64,000 bases of DNA from Arsenophonus nilaparvatae (lineage in GTDB: Bacteria > Pseudomonadota > Gammaproteobacteria > Enterobacterales > Enterobacteriaceae): NCBI RefSeq assembly GCF_000757905.1, contig NZ_JRLH01000002.1; one strand, written 5' to 3'. Below, one piece after another: positions 27,016 through 36,558 of the stretch. The position numbers and the translations under genes were made by a program. Position 1 is the stretch's first letter. The number at the start of each line of letters is the position of its first letter. The notes below the pieces were generated by a model, which saw only the letters and a program-made list of their open reading frames with translations, did not search any database and was not told the origin of the DNA.

Positions 27016-28302
27016 ATGAACCAGAAAAACCTGTTCAAACATACAATCTTGGCAATGGCTGTAAGTTTTATTTCGACAAATGCCAGTGCTGCTGGCTTTC
27101 AACTAAACGAATATTCCACTTCTGCATTGGGTCGTGCTTTTTCAGGGGAAGGTGCGATTGGCGATAATGCTAGTGTTGGTAGTCGCAATCCAGCAGCGAT
27201 GATGTTATTCAATAATCCAGTGCTTTCTCTTGGTGCAATTTATATTAATCCTGACGTTGATATAAAAGGAAAATCACCTATCACTGGTAATAGTACCAGT
27301 TCAAACAATATCGCGCCTCATGCCTGGATACCCAATGCCCATTTTATTTTTCCAGTAAATGAAAAATGGGCTGTTGGCACTTCAATTACTACTAATTACG
27401 GTTTAGCCACTGAATTCAATCATAACTATAATGCTGGGCCTATTGGTGGGAAAACCGATCTCACTACCCTGAACTTAAATTTAAGCGGCGCTTATCGCCT
27501 TAATGAGCATTTCAGTGCAGGTTTAGGCTTTAATGCAGTCTATGCCGATGCAAAAATTACCCGTCATATCGGGGAATTGGGCCCAATATTGGGGGGGCTA
27601 CCTAAATCAACCACTATTGCCAAACTTAAGGGTAGTGATTGGGGATATGGCTGGAATGCCGGTATCCTGTATGAATTAGATGAGAATAATCGTTACAGCT
27701 TTACCTATCGTTCAGAAGTTAAAATAAAGTTTAATGGCGACTATAGTAATGAGCTTCCTCCATCAATGCCTGGTGGTTTAGGCGGCAATAGCGTTAACGG
27801 CAAACTGGATCTGAATCTGCCCGAAATTTGGGAAATCTCCGGCTATAATAAAGTTGCCCCTAAATGGGCAGTTCATTATAGTTTAGCCTATACCAGTTGG
27901 AGCCAGTTTAAAGAACTGAAAGCCACCGCAAAAGATGATGGACGCGTTTTATTTAATAAACATGAAGGTTTTAGAGATGTGTTCCGTATTGCTTTAGGCA
28001 CCACTTACTATCATGATGATCATTGGACATTTCGTACCGGCATTGCCTTTGATGATAGCCCAGTACCCGCTAAAAATCGCTCGATCTCAATTCCCGATCA
28101 AGATCGCTTTTGGATCAGTGCCGGTACAACTTATGCCTTTAACGAAAATGCCTCAGTTGACGTAGGCATTTCCTACATGCACGGACAACATGTAAAAATC
28201 AAAGAAGAAATGCCGTCAATAGGTATGCCCCTACCGGCGTATGAATTTAAATCAAGTGGTAGCGCTTGGTTAGCAGGTGTTAACTTTAACTACAAATTCT
28301 AA
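27016..28302 (+). CDS. fadL: Long-chain fatty acid outer-membrane transporter FadL
   Basis: Fourteen-stranded outer-membrane beta-barrel that takes up long-chain fatty acids. A signal peptide of about 25 residues (MNQKNLFKHTILAMAVSF...) is followed by the mature start AGFQLNEYSTSALGRAFSGE; the NPA motif of the hatch region follows in SRNPAAMM. The C-terminus ends in Phe (NFNYKF), as expected for an outer-membrane barrel. It has 428 residues; the extracellular loops are a little shorter than in E. coli FadL. The ATG at 27016 has AAGGGG upstream and is preferred over the TTG two codons earlier. Confidence 0.97.
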   Translation: MNQKNLFKHTILAMAVSFISTNASAAGFQLNEYSTSALGRAFSGEGAIGDNASVGSRNPAAMMLFNNPVLSLGAIYINPDVDIKGKSPITGNSTSSNNIAPHAWIPNAHFIFPVNEKWAVGTSITTNYGLATEFNHNYNAGPIGGKTDLTTLNLNLSGAYRLNEHFSAGLGFNAVYADAKITRHIGELGPILGGLPKSTTIAKLKGSDWGYGWNAGILYELDENNRYSFTYRSEVKIKFNGDYSNELPPSMPGGLGGNSVNGKLDLNLPEIWEISGYNKVAPKWAVHYSLAYTSWSQFKELKATAKDDGRVLFNKHEGFRDVFRIALGTTYYHDDHWTFRTGIAFDDSPVPAKNRSISIPDQDRFWISAGTTYAFNENASVDVGISYMHGQHVKIKEEMPSIGMPLPAYEFKSSGSAWLAGVNFNYKF

Positions 28303-28321
28303 TTTTTTCTTAAAAATACAA

Positions 28322-28343
28322 AAGGATAGCAATAGCTATCCTT
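28322..28343 (+). terminator. Hairpin after fadL
   Basis: AAGGATAGC pairs perfectly with GCTATCCTT over the 4-base loop AATA, about 20 bases after the fadL stop. The T-tract is weak in the rightward direction and clearer on the left side, so it could also act on leftward transcripts. Confidence 0.6.
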
Positions 28344-28582
28344 GCTAAAATCGATCAGTAAGAAATATTTAGTGATGATAATTTTAAATCCAAATATCCC
28401 CACTGATGCCACCATTCACTAATTAAACAATTTATCGTAAATGATAATTAGCAAACAATTATATTATTAATTGATTTTTTAATTTATAAAGATTTAAGTT
28501 AACGTGACTATAAAAATCAATAAATTATCTCACCGTTATTTTTTACTCATTAACATTTAAACTAAAATGTACCAGTCTATTA

Positions 28583-29380
28583 CTAATCAATAGAATCCAA
28601 ATCTTCTTCAATCACAGCAGCGTTAGGATTAATAGTCGGCTTCAACACCCCTCCCTGCGCCTTAAAATCTTTATTCTGAAAATATGCCTCTCTGACCATT
28701 AAATATGGATCAGAAGAGTTTTGTAGTATTCCATCAGAGTCTAAAAAAAGTGCCCGTTTTTCGATTCCCTCTAATACCCATTTTCCGGCTGACATCCAAA
28801 AAGTAAGGTAATTTAACATCGGGTAAGTCTTGTCAGCCCAGTCTCCTCCATCTTCTCGTAGGGTAAAACTACCATAACCTGGCAATACCACATATGGACC
28901 GTAACCAACCTGATAATATCCCAAAGTACTACCAAAACGATTAGATTCTTGTTTAGCAAGTTTAGGATTAGCCATTGAAGCAATATCGATCAATCCCGCC
29001 ATACCAAAAACACTATTTAGGAAAAAACGATTAAAATGCTTCATTCCTTGATAAATATCACCGCGTAGAAAATTATTCACCATACTTGCAGGCTCTTCCA
29101 GGTTAGCAAAAAAATTGACTAAACCATTACGTGCAGGCATAGGAACATAATCACGCCAAGCAACGGCAACTGGACGCACCACATAACGATCGAGAACATG
29201 ATAATTAAAATCAAACATTGTTCGATTAAAACTCTCTAGCGGATCAGAGCGCTGTTGATTATCGGTCGGTGTACTAGAACAGCTTGTAATCAACCCTACT
29301 GCAAAAAATACGCCACATAATCGATATGTTTTAAATCTTGTTTTTCTATTCAACAAAACACCCTCACATAGATTGTCCAT
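28583..29380 (-). CDS. mlaA: Phospholipid-binding lipoprotein MlaA (VacJ)
   Basis: Outer-membrane lipoprotein that, with OmpC/OmpF-type porins, removes mislocalised phospholipids from the outer leaflet and passes them to MlaC. The lipobox is LITSC with Cys34 counted from the ATG at 29380. The mature part shows DPLESFNRTMFDFNYHVLD, RPVAVAWRDYVPMPARNGL and RFGSTLGYYQVGYGPYVVLPGYG. The signal region is longer than usual. A TTG at codon 9 or 10 with GAGG upstream would give a normal-length signal peptide and may be the true start. It has 265 residues as drawn. Confidence 0.95.
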   Translation of the reverse strand: MDNLCEGVLLNRKTRFKTYRLCGVFFAVGLITSCSSTPTDNQQRSDPLESFNRTMFDFNYHVLDRYVVRPVAVAWRDYVPMPARNGLVNFFANLEEPASMVNNFLRGDIYQGMKHFNRFFLNSVFGMAGLIDIASMANPKLAKQESNRFGSTLGYYQVGYGPYVVLPGYGSFTLREDGGDWADKTYPMLNYLTFWMSAGKWVLEGIEKRALFLDSDGILQNSSDPYLMVREAYFQNKDFKAQGGVLKPTINPNAAVIEEDLDSID

Positions 29381-29836
29381 TCATAATTATATATCCTCAT
29401 TCATTTAATCTTACTTACTTTTTGATTTAATGATAAGAATTTAATCACTATTTATCTAAGCATATAATGTGCAAGCGATTATTTTAAATAGGGGGATAGT
29501 TTAAAAAACAAATAAATAACACTAAGTTATAGCCCAAAAATATAAAAAAAAACAAACAATAATAATTATTCTCAAATGATAAACGCATCATAATGTAAAA
29601 TGGATAAACAAATTTAATAACAATATTTATTAAATAATTCACTAAATGATAATTTATAAAATAATAATTTAACGATTTACTCTAATATAGCGCAACATAG
29701 AATCAAACCTATTTAAACACAAATCCAGCCATCAGCAATAAAATTAAACTAATTGTATTCAACAAGTTGATTTTAATAGGGATTTAATAGTAAAATAAAT
29801 AGTATATCAAGGCAATTTAGACTGAAACAATTCTAT
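29381..29836. other. AT-rich intergenic region between mlaA and tRNA-Arg
   Basis: About 455 bp of very AT-rich DNA. No open frame, repeat or clear hairpin is visible. A weak promoter-like pair TTGATT (29767-29772) and TAAAAT (29791-29796), spaced by 18 bases, could serve the tRNA gene. Confidence 0.5.
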
Positions 29837-29911
29837 GTCCTCTTAGTTAAATGGATATAACAAGCCCCTCCTAAGGGCTAATTGTAGGTTCGATTCCTGC
29901 AGGGGACGCCA
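29837..29911 (+). tRNA. argW: tRNA-Arg (anticodon CCT)
   Basis: A 75-base tRNA with encoded CCA. The acceptor stem GTCCTCT pairs with AGGGGAC, the anticodon loop CTCCTAA reads CCT, and the T loop is TTCGATT. It is nearly the same as E. coli argW, which lies in the same neighbourhood and is a known prophage attachment site. One change weakens a T-stem pair to a wobble, but the fold is intact. No integrase gene follows it here. Confidence 0.95.
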
Positions 29912-30111
29912 TTAACAAATTGATAGCAATTTATTTTAATTAGCAAAAAGTTATTTACCTTCTCTTATACTTCTTACCGTTTATTGCAATCTCTACTCTG
30001 CGTATATTTATAGCCTAATTTACCGCTAACTTAATATCACTGAACTTGCGTTAAGCCTTCTTGTATAATTAATATACTTTTATTTCGTGCTAAAAATAAC
30101 AAGGAGGGGTT

Positions 30112-33100
30112 ATGCGTTTAGTATATGTAGTTGAAAATATTATAAAAAAATATCATGATCGACCAGCTATTGGCGAGCGTGTTAAACACTATATAACAGA
30201 TGCTAAATCCAAGCGGGTTGTTAGCCAATTAGAAGCAAAATATCAAACAATTACTTATCAACAATTATGGAATAGAGCTGAAAGTATTGCCAATGAATGG
30301 TATCACCATTGCCAATACCCGCTAAAAGCCAGTGATAAAGTTGTTATTTTATCTTTTATTAATAGTGATTATATTGCTATTAATCTTGCCTGTGTGCAAA
30401 TTAATGCAATTATAATTCCTCTACAAGCTAATTTATCAACCAAAGAATTAACACTTATTTTACAAGAAATAGAACCACAAATAATTGCAGCCAGCATAGA
30501 ATACTTACACATAGCAGTAGAGTTAGTAAAAAATAATCAGTCAATAAAACGAATAATTGTTTTCGATTATGACCTTTCCGATGACAATTCAGAAAAACTT
30601 GAACTATTACAAAAACAATCAAATATCACAATCGAAGAGCTATCCAATATTATCCATTTAAGTAGCCAGTTACCGAAAGTACCTTATCCTAAGAATAATA
30701 ATGATCTATCCTCGATATCGATGATAATTTATACATCCAGTAGCACTGGTTCGCCCAAAGGCGCTATTTATAATGAAAAATTTGTATCAAATATATGGAA
30801 CCCTATTCTTCTTAATAATTCTAATAAGTATATGACGACTGTTCTGTACCTACCAATAAGTCATAGTATGGCAAACGTACAATTTTATAATCTTTTAGCA
30901 AGAGGTGGTACTTGTTATCTGGTGGCTAAAAGTAACTTATCTTCTTTATTTGAAGATATTGCCTTAGCAAAGCCAACTGAACTTATATTAATACCCAGAA
31001 TAGCTGAAATGATACTGCAGCTATATCAAACTGAGCTAGAACGTAGAAAGAAAACAGCAGATGATCCACAACTTAATACGACACTCAAAGAAGAGATACG
31101 TATCAATATTTTTGGCGGCAATGTCAAACAAATAGATTATACTTCAGCTCCAATTGCCAAAGAATTAGCTGATTTTATTGAGTCAATATTTCAAATACCA
31201 CTGCACAATAATTATGGTAGCACAGAAACATTAGTTATTTGTCATGATAATAAGGTATCGAAACCATACGTTGAGGATTATAAACTTATTGATGTTCCTG
31301 AGCTAGGTTATTATACAACAGATAAACCTTATCCACGAGGTGAGCTATTACTTAAGACTTCCACTATTATTTGCAGTTATTATAAACGTCCTGAATTAAA
31401 TAACCAATTTTTTGATGAACAGGGTTATTATAAAACAGGAGATATCGTCGAAGAGATAGGGAAAAATCAGTTAGCATTTATTGAAAGAAGAAAAAATATT
31501 CTCAAACTTTCTCAAGGGGAATTTATTGCCACTACAATGCTTGAAATTTCATTCAAAAATAGTCCCTTGGTACAAGATATTTTTATTTACGCTGATAGTC
31601 AGTGGTCTTATTTATTAGCTGTTATCATTCCTACAGCAGAATTATTATATCGCTATAATAAACAACACAACGAAATAAAACGATTAATTCACCAATCACT
31701 TAAAAAAATTGCTAAAGACGCCAATTTACAACCCTACGAAGTTCCACGAGATTTCATAATCGATACAGAACCTTTCAGTCAAAAGAATGGCTTATTATCT
31801 GAACTAGGAAAACCATTAAAGCAAAAAATTAAAGCTCGTTATATTGATAAGTTACATCAATTATACAAAGAAATTTCCAATAACAATTTGTCAGATTTGT
31901 CACTACATATTAATAAAGAAAATATATTAAATACTGTTATAGAATTAACACAGTATCTAGTAGGCTCCTCTGATATTGTTATTAATTCAACAGCAAATTT
32001 TTCCCAACTGGGTGGCGACTCTTTATCTGTATTACAATTTTCATTAGAATTAGAAAGAATTTTTGGTATCATTGTATCTGTCGAAATGATTGCCAATCCA
32101 ACGTGTACCCTGCATGATATTGCTGATTATATAAAATCAAAACAATGTGTAATAAATTCACGTCCGACTTTCGCTACCATACATGGTATAGATAAGAAGA
32201 AAATTTATGCGAGTCAATTAGCTTTAGATAAATTTATAGATCCCGAGATTTTCCAACAAATAAAAAATTCCTCCCTCTTCCTATCGACCTTTCATAACGT
32301 ATTATTAACTGGAGCAAATGGCTATCTAGGAAAATTTCTTTGTTTAGCTTTACTCGAGGAATTAAATAAAACTGATGGTAAATTAATTTGTGTGATACGC
32401 GAAAAAGATAATAATAGCGCAAGACAACGTTTAATTAATACGTTTTCGCCACATAATAATCAGCTAACAGTTAAATTTAAGCAACTTGCCGATAAACATC
32501 TAACTGTATTGGCGGGCGACTTAACTAAGGCAAACTTAGGGCTTGATGAAAAAACATGGGATTATTTATCGCAAACTGTTGATCATATTTTTCATGCTGG
32601 TGCTTTAGTTAATCATATATTGCCATATCAACATTTGTTTGAAACGAATGTGTTAGGTACAGCAGAATTAATTAAATTAGCGCTCATCAATCGATTGAAG
32701 CATTTCATTTTTATTTCTAGTGTAATTGTCGCATTACCTTACAATAATAAACCACTAAGCGAAGAAGCTAATATATGCGAAGCTATACCTTATCAAGAAA
32801 TTAATAATCAATATGCTAATGGCTATGCTATTAGTAAATGGGCGGCTGAAATTTTGCTCCATGATGCATATAATCGATTTAATTTACCTGTGATCGTTTT
32901 TCGCCCTAGTATGATATTGGCTCATCGCCAATATGCTACTCAGCTTAATATTACTGATGTATTTAGTCGATTACTATTAAGTATCATTAATACTAAGATT
33001 GCGCCAAAATCGTTCTACCATTCAGGGAGTGATCTATCTCCCCATTATAATGGATTAGCAGTTGATTTTGTTGCTTCATCAATAATCAAACTATCAAAAA

Positions 33101-33456
33101 ATTATGACCAACAGCGACTCACTTTCAACATGGTTAATCCCCAAAATGATAAAGTGTCTCTTGATACAATTATTGATTGGTTAATTAATTCAGATTTTAA
33201 TATTAAAAAAATTGATAACTATCAAGAATGGTATCAACAATTTAAATTAAAAATGAGAAAATTACCTAAAAATTTAAAACAGTATTCTATGTTACCTGTT
33301 ATTACACAATTAAAACACCCAGAGAAAATAACCAGCAATTTCTGGCTTCTAGCTAATAATTTTTCTTCTGCTGTTGAGGATACAATACCTGCTATTACAC
33401 CATCTTTAATTAGTAAATATATCTCTGACTTTAAAGCGCTAAATTTATTAATTTAA
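30112..33456 (+). CDS. Carboxylic acid reductase, adenylation-carrier-reductase protein
   Basis: An 1,114-residue three-domain enzyme that would reduce a carboxylic acid to its aldehyde with ATP and NADPH. The adenylation domain (about 1-590) has IYTSSSTGSPKGAIYNEK at 206-223, YGSTE at 368-372, KTGD at 441-444 and the hinge ERRKNILKLSQGEF at 458-471. The carrier domain has LGGDSLSVLQF with Ser637 as the phosphopantetheine site. The reductase domain has the NADP motif VLLTGANGYLGKFLCL near 730-745 and the catalytic YAISK at 905-909. Segments such as NHILPYQHLFETNVLGTAELI resemble Nocardia CAR closely. A ribosome site AAGGAGG precedes the ATG. The gene is visibly more AT-rich than its neighbours and stands alone after tRNA-Arg, suggesting acquisition. 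The natural substrate is unknown. Confidence 0.92.
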   Translation: MRLVYVVENIIKKYHDRPAIGERVKHYITDAKSKRVVSQLEAKYQTITYQQLWNRAESIANEWYHHCQYPLKASDKVVILSFINSDYIAINLACVQINAIIIPLQANLSTKELTLILQEIEPQIIAASIEYLHIAVELVKNNQSIKRIIVFDYDLSDDNSEKLELLQKQSNITIEELSNIIHLSSQLPKVPYPKNNNDLSSISMIIYTSSSTGSPKGAIYNEKFVSNIWNPILLNNSNKYMTTVLYLPISHSMANVQFYNLLARGGTCYLVAKSNLSSLFEDIALAKPTELILIPRIAEMILQLYQTELERRKKTADDPQLNTTLKEEIRINIFGGNVKQIDYTSAPIAKELADFIESIFQIPLHNNYGSTETLVICHDNKVSKPYVEDYKLIDVPELGYYTTDKPYPRGELLLKTSTIICSYYKRPELNNQFFDEQGYYKTGDIVEEIGKNQLAFIERRKNILKLSQGEFIATTMLEISFKNSPLVQDIFIYADSQWSYLLAVIIPTAELLYRYNKQHNEIKRLIHQSLKKIAKDANLQPYEVPRDFIIDTEPFSQKNGLLSELGKPLKQKIKARYIDKLHQLYKEISNNNLSDLSLHINKENILNTVIELTQYLVGSSDIVINSTANFSQLGGDSLSVLQFSLELERIFGIIVSVEMIANPTCTLHDIADYIKSKQCVINSRPTFATIHGIDKKKIYASQLALDKFIDPEIFQQIKNSSLFLSTFHNVLLTGANGYLGKFLCLALLEELNKTDGKLICVIREKDNNSARQRLINTFSPHNNQLTVKFKQLADKHLTVLAGDLTKANLGLDEKTWDYLSQTVDHIFHAGALVNHILPYQHLFETNVLGTAELIKLALINRLKHFIFISSVIVALPYNNKPLSEEANICEAIPYQEINNQYANGYAISKWAAEILLHDAYNRFNLPVIVFRPSMILAHRQYATQLNITDVFSRLLLSIINTKIAPKSFYHSGSDLSPHYNGLAVDFVASSIIKLSKNYDQQRLTFNMVNPQNDKVSLDTIIDWLINSDFNIKKIDNYQEWYQQFKLKMRKLPKNLKQYSMLPVITQLKHPEKITSNFWLLANNFSSAVEDTIPAITPSLISKYISDFKALNLLI

Positions 33457-33537
33457 AATAACCAAATTAATTTTTTAATTAAAAATATAAAATATAATTC
33501 TCAATGTTTATTTCTTATTTAATCATTAAATGTAAAT

Positions 33538-33572
33538 AATAAAGCACCACGATATTATGATGGTGCTTTATT
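33538..33572. terminator. Bidirectional terminator between the CAR gene and potD
   Basis: AATAAAGCACCA pairs perfectly with TGGTGCTTTATT over an 11-base loop. It lies 82 bases after the CAR gene and 40 bases after the convergent potD. Confidence 0.85.
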
Positions 33573-33611
33573 ATAATAACCCTGTTCAAAATACTAATAG
33601 CCTGATGAAAT

Positions 33612-34658
33612 TTAACGACCCGCTTTTAATCGTTGAAAATAACTTTCATACAAAATATTAGCATTGCCCACATCGTTCTGCCATTCCCCTTTTTTTAAGG
33701 TTTCCTCATCAGGATATAGGGTTTTATCGGCAACTAACGTGGATGATAGTAATTGCTTAGCTGCTAGATTGGGTGTCGGATAACCAATTTGTTGCGCTAC
33801 TTTAGCGGCAATATCAGGACGAAGTAGAAAATTAATCAACTTAAGCGCACCTGCGACATTTTTTGCATTGGCTGGAATCGCTAAGCTATCCATCCAAAAA
33901 ATACCACCTTCTTTAGGCCAAATAAATTGTATCGGGGCACCTGATTGACTCACTACATAGGCAGAACCATTCCATAGCATGCCTAAATCAACTTCACCTT
34001 GCATAAAAGGGTTCGCGGGATTATCAGAATTAAATGCCATTACATTGGGCATTAATTTTTTTAATTCTTCATATGCAGCTTTAATCAGTGCTGGATCTGT
34101 TGTATTACCTGAATAACCTAGCTTGAGTAGTGCCATTTGAAACACTTCCCGGGCATCATCAGTTAATAACAGCCCATTTTTATATTCAGGTTTCCATAAA
34201 TCTGCCCAAGAGGTAATAGTTTTGGGATCAATAACTTCACTATTGATACCAATTCCTGTCGCTCCCCAAATATAAGGAATCGAATAATCATTCTTAGGAT
34301 CAAATGATTTATGTAATAAATTTGGATCAAGATTTTTAAATTGACTCAATTGACTTTTATCAATCTTTTGTAGCATACCCTCCTTACTCATTTTCGACAC
34401 AAAATAAGTTGAAGGCACTACTAAATCATAAGCTCCTTCTGCATAAGTTTTGAGCTTGGTATACATACTTTCATTAGATTCATAAGTAGAATAAATCACC
34501 TTGATACCAGTTTCTTTAGTAAACTGATTAAGTAGCCCTGGGGGAACATATTCCGACCAATTATAAAAATAGACTACCTTATCATCATTAGCTGCTACTG
34601 CTGAGCCAATACTCGCGGCTATGATCCCTGCTGCAAGCCATAAGGAGCACTTTTTCAT
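33612..34658 (-). CDS. potD: Spermidine/putrescine-binding periplasmic protein PotD
   Basis: Periplasmic receptor of the PotABCD polyamine importer. The signal peptide (MKKCSLWLAAGIIAASIGSA...) is cleaved probably before ANDDKVVYFYNW. The polyamine-binding fold is marked by YNWSEYVPPGLL, YAEGAYDLVVPSTYFV and GEVDLGMLWNGSAYV. It has 348 residues, as in E. coli. It is last in the pot order, but separated from potC by 257 bp that contain two hairpins, so its expression may differ from that of potABC. Confidence 0.96.
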   Translation of the reverse strand: MKKCSLWLAAGIIAASIGSAVAANDDKVVYFYNWSEYVPPGLLNQFTKETGIKVIYSTYESNESMYTKLKTYAEGAYDLVVPSTYFVSKMSKEGMLQKIDKSQLSQFKNLDPNLLHKSFDPKNDYSIPYIWGATGIGINSEVIDPKTITSWADLWKPEYKNGLLLTDDAREVFQMALLKLGYSGNTTDPALIKAAYEELKKLMPNVMAFNSDNPANPFMQGEVDLGMLWNGSAYVVSQSGAPIQFIWPKEGGIFWMDSLAIPANAKNVAGALKLINFLLRPDIAAKVAQQIGYPTPNLAAKQLLSSTLVADKTLYPDEETLKKGEWQNDVGNANILYESYFQRLKAGR

Positions 34659-34701
34659 ATAGTGTTTCCTTCATAAAATAATGTTAAATGAAAACCTAAT
34701 A

Positions 34702-34783
34702 GACTTTTTTCTAGCCCAAAAAAAGTCATTATATGAGGCACCTGTAATTGGGTAAAGCTTATAAAAGTCGTTTAGTGACTTTT
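34702..34783 (-). promoter_or_regulatory. Two AT-rich hairpins in the potC-potD gap
   Basis: GACTTTTTT (34702-34710) can pair with AAAAAAGTC (34719-34727), and AAAAGTC (34763-34769) with GACTTTT (34777-34783). They lie between potC and potD. They could attenuate read-through or protect message ends; no direct evidence separates these options. Confidence 0.4.
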
Positions 34784-34915
34784 TTATTAGAAAAAGACTA
34801 TTTCGGACATTTTGCTCAAATAAAAAACAAATGATAATGACTAACTGAAATACAATAATTTAAATACCATTAATATACTAATTAACGACTAATAGTCTTT
34901 AATTTTGACACTAAT

Positions 34916-35701
34916 TTAATTTATAGTTTTTATCGATTTTCTTTTTAACATCCATTGACTCAACAACACCATTATCAATGAAAATAGTAATAAAACTGTC
35001 GCCAGCGCATTAACTTCTGGTGAAATTCCTATTTTTACCATTGAATAAATTTTTAAAGGCAATATTTCATAAGCCGGTCCAGTAACAAAAGAAGATACAA
35101 CCACATCATCCATTGAAAGGGTGAAACTTAATAACCAACCCGAAATTACCGCTGGCAATGCTAATGGTAAAATAATTTGCCGTAAAATGGTTAATTCACT
35201 AGCACCTAAGTCTCGCGCAGCTTCTAACATTTTCACATCAAAATCCTTCAGTCGTGCATAAACAGTAATAACAACGAAAGGTAAACAAAATGTAATATGA
35301 GAGAAGAGTAAAGACCAAAAACCTAAAGAAACGCCTAATAACATAAAGACTAATAGTAATGAAATTGCCATTACAATATCAGGGGACATCATAACAACAA
35401 ATAGCATACCACTAACAAATGACTTTCCTCTGAATTGGTAGCGAAATAAAGCCACTGCTGCTAATGAACCAATCAAAGTAGTACAACTAGCTGAAATCAT
35501 TCCTATCGTCAATGAATGGCCTGCTGCCTGTAATAAACTATCATTATTCCACAACATATCATACCAATCGATAGTCAATCCTTTCCACTGATTCCCAAAG
35601 CGTGATGCATTAAATGAATTGACAATCAAAATAATAATTGGAATATATAAATAGGCATAAACTATGGTGAGAAAACCACTTCGCAAAAAACGTCCAATCA
35701 T
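34916..35701 (-). CDS. potC: Spermidine/putrescine ABC permease PotC
   Basis: Inner-membrane permease of the polyamine importer, 261 residues with six hydrophobic segments. The ABC-contact (EAA) loop is EAARDLGASELTILRQIILPLALPA. The N-terminus GFLTIVYAYLYIPIIILIVNSFN is typical for PotC. The start overlaps the potB stop as ATGA, indicating tight coupling. No defect is visible. Confidence 0.96.
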   Translation of the reverse strand: MIGRFLRSGFLTIVYAYLYIPIIILIVNSFNASRFGNQWKGLTIDWYDMLWNNDSLLQAAGHSLTIGMISASCTTLIGSLAAVALFRYQFRGKSFVSGMLFVVMMSPDIVMAISLLLVFMLLGVSLGFWSLLFSHITFCLPFVVITVYARLKDFDVKMLEAARDLGASELTILRQIILPLALPAVISGWLLSFTLSMDDVVVSSFVTGPAYEILPLKIYSMVKIGISPEVNALATVLLLFSLIMVLLSQWMLKRKSIKTIN

Positions 35702-36558
35702 GCTAAATCCACCTTTTTATTCAGCAAATTCGCAGCACGATAATAAATATAAAGCAGCAAGCCCATTGCAATAGTCAATACAATACTGGTCGCAGCGCCA
35801 AAGGGCCAATCGCGCAAATTAAGAAATTGGCTCTTGATAACATTACCGATTAATAAATTTTTTGCCCCACCCATCAAATCTGCGGCATAAAACAATCCCA
35901 TTGCTGGTAGTAACACTAATAAGCATCCAGCTATAATGCCAGGCATAGTTAGAGGCACTATAATGCGTAAAAAAGTCTGAAATTTGTTAGCACCAAGATC
36001 TCGAGCTGCCTCAAGACAAGATTTATCCAGTTTTTCAATACTAGAATAAAGCGGCATCACCATAAATGGCAACAAAATATAAACTAATCCCATAATGACG
36101 GCTTCTTGTGTATACATGATACGAATAGGTTTATCTATCAATCCAATCCATAGTAAAAAGTCGTTAAAATAACCTCGGGTACTCAAAAAAATCTTCAACC
36201 CATAAATACGAATAAGCGAATTAGTCCAAAATGGCACAATCAATAAAAATAACATTAATGGCTGCAATTTTGGCGGTAATCGTGTTAGAAGAAATGCAAA
36301 TGGATAACCAATGACTAAACAACAGAAAGTAGCAATGATTGCCATATTTAGTGAGTGAATCATTACCTCTGCATATAAAGGATCAAATAGCCGAGTATAA
36401 TTGTCGAGGGTAAAAACCATGTCGACTAAATTGGCATCATCACGGGTCAAAAAACTGGTAATAATGATCATTAAATTTGGTAGAAAGGCAAACAATAGCA
36501 ACCAGGAAACCAACCCGATAACGATAATATTCTGAAAAATTTTACGGTTATTGTTCAT
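35698..36558 (-). CDS. potB: Spermidine/putrescine ABC permease PotB
   Basis: Second membrane component of the polyamine importer, 286 residues with six hydrophobic segments and the EAA loop EAARDLGANKFQTFLRIIVPLTMPG. PFWTNSLIRIYGLKIFLSTRG is a PotB signature. Its start overlaps the end of potA by 11 bases and its stop overlaps the potC start. Confidence 0.96.
   Translation of the reverse strand: MNNNRKIFQNIIVIGLVSWLLLFAFLPNLMIIITSFLTRDDANLVDMVFTLDNYTRLFDPLYAEVMIHSLNMAIIATFCCLVIGYPFAFLLTRLPPKLQPLMLFLLIVPFWTNSLIRIYGLKIFLSTRGYFNDFLLWIGLIDKPIRIMYTQEAVIMGLVYILLPFMVMPLYSSIEKLDKSCLEAARDLGANKFQTFLRIIVPLTMPGIIAGCLLVLLPAMGLFYAADLMGGAKNLLIGNVIKSQFLNLRDWPFGAATSIVLTIAMGLLLYIYYRAANLLNKKVDLA

Noticed and set aside
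29837..33572. Prophage or integrative island at tRNA-Arg
   Set aside because: No integrase, excisionase or repeat of the tRNA 3' end was found downstream, so an element cannot be claimed.
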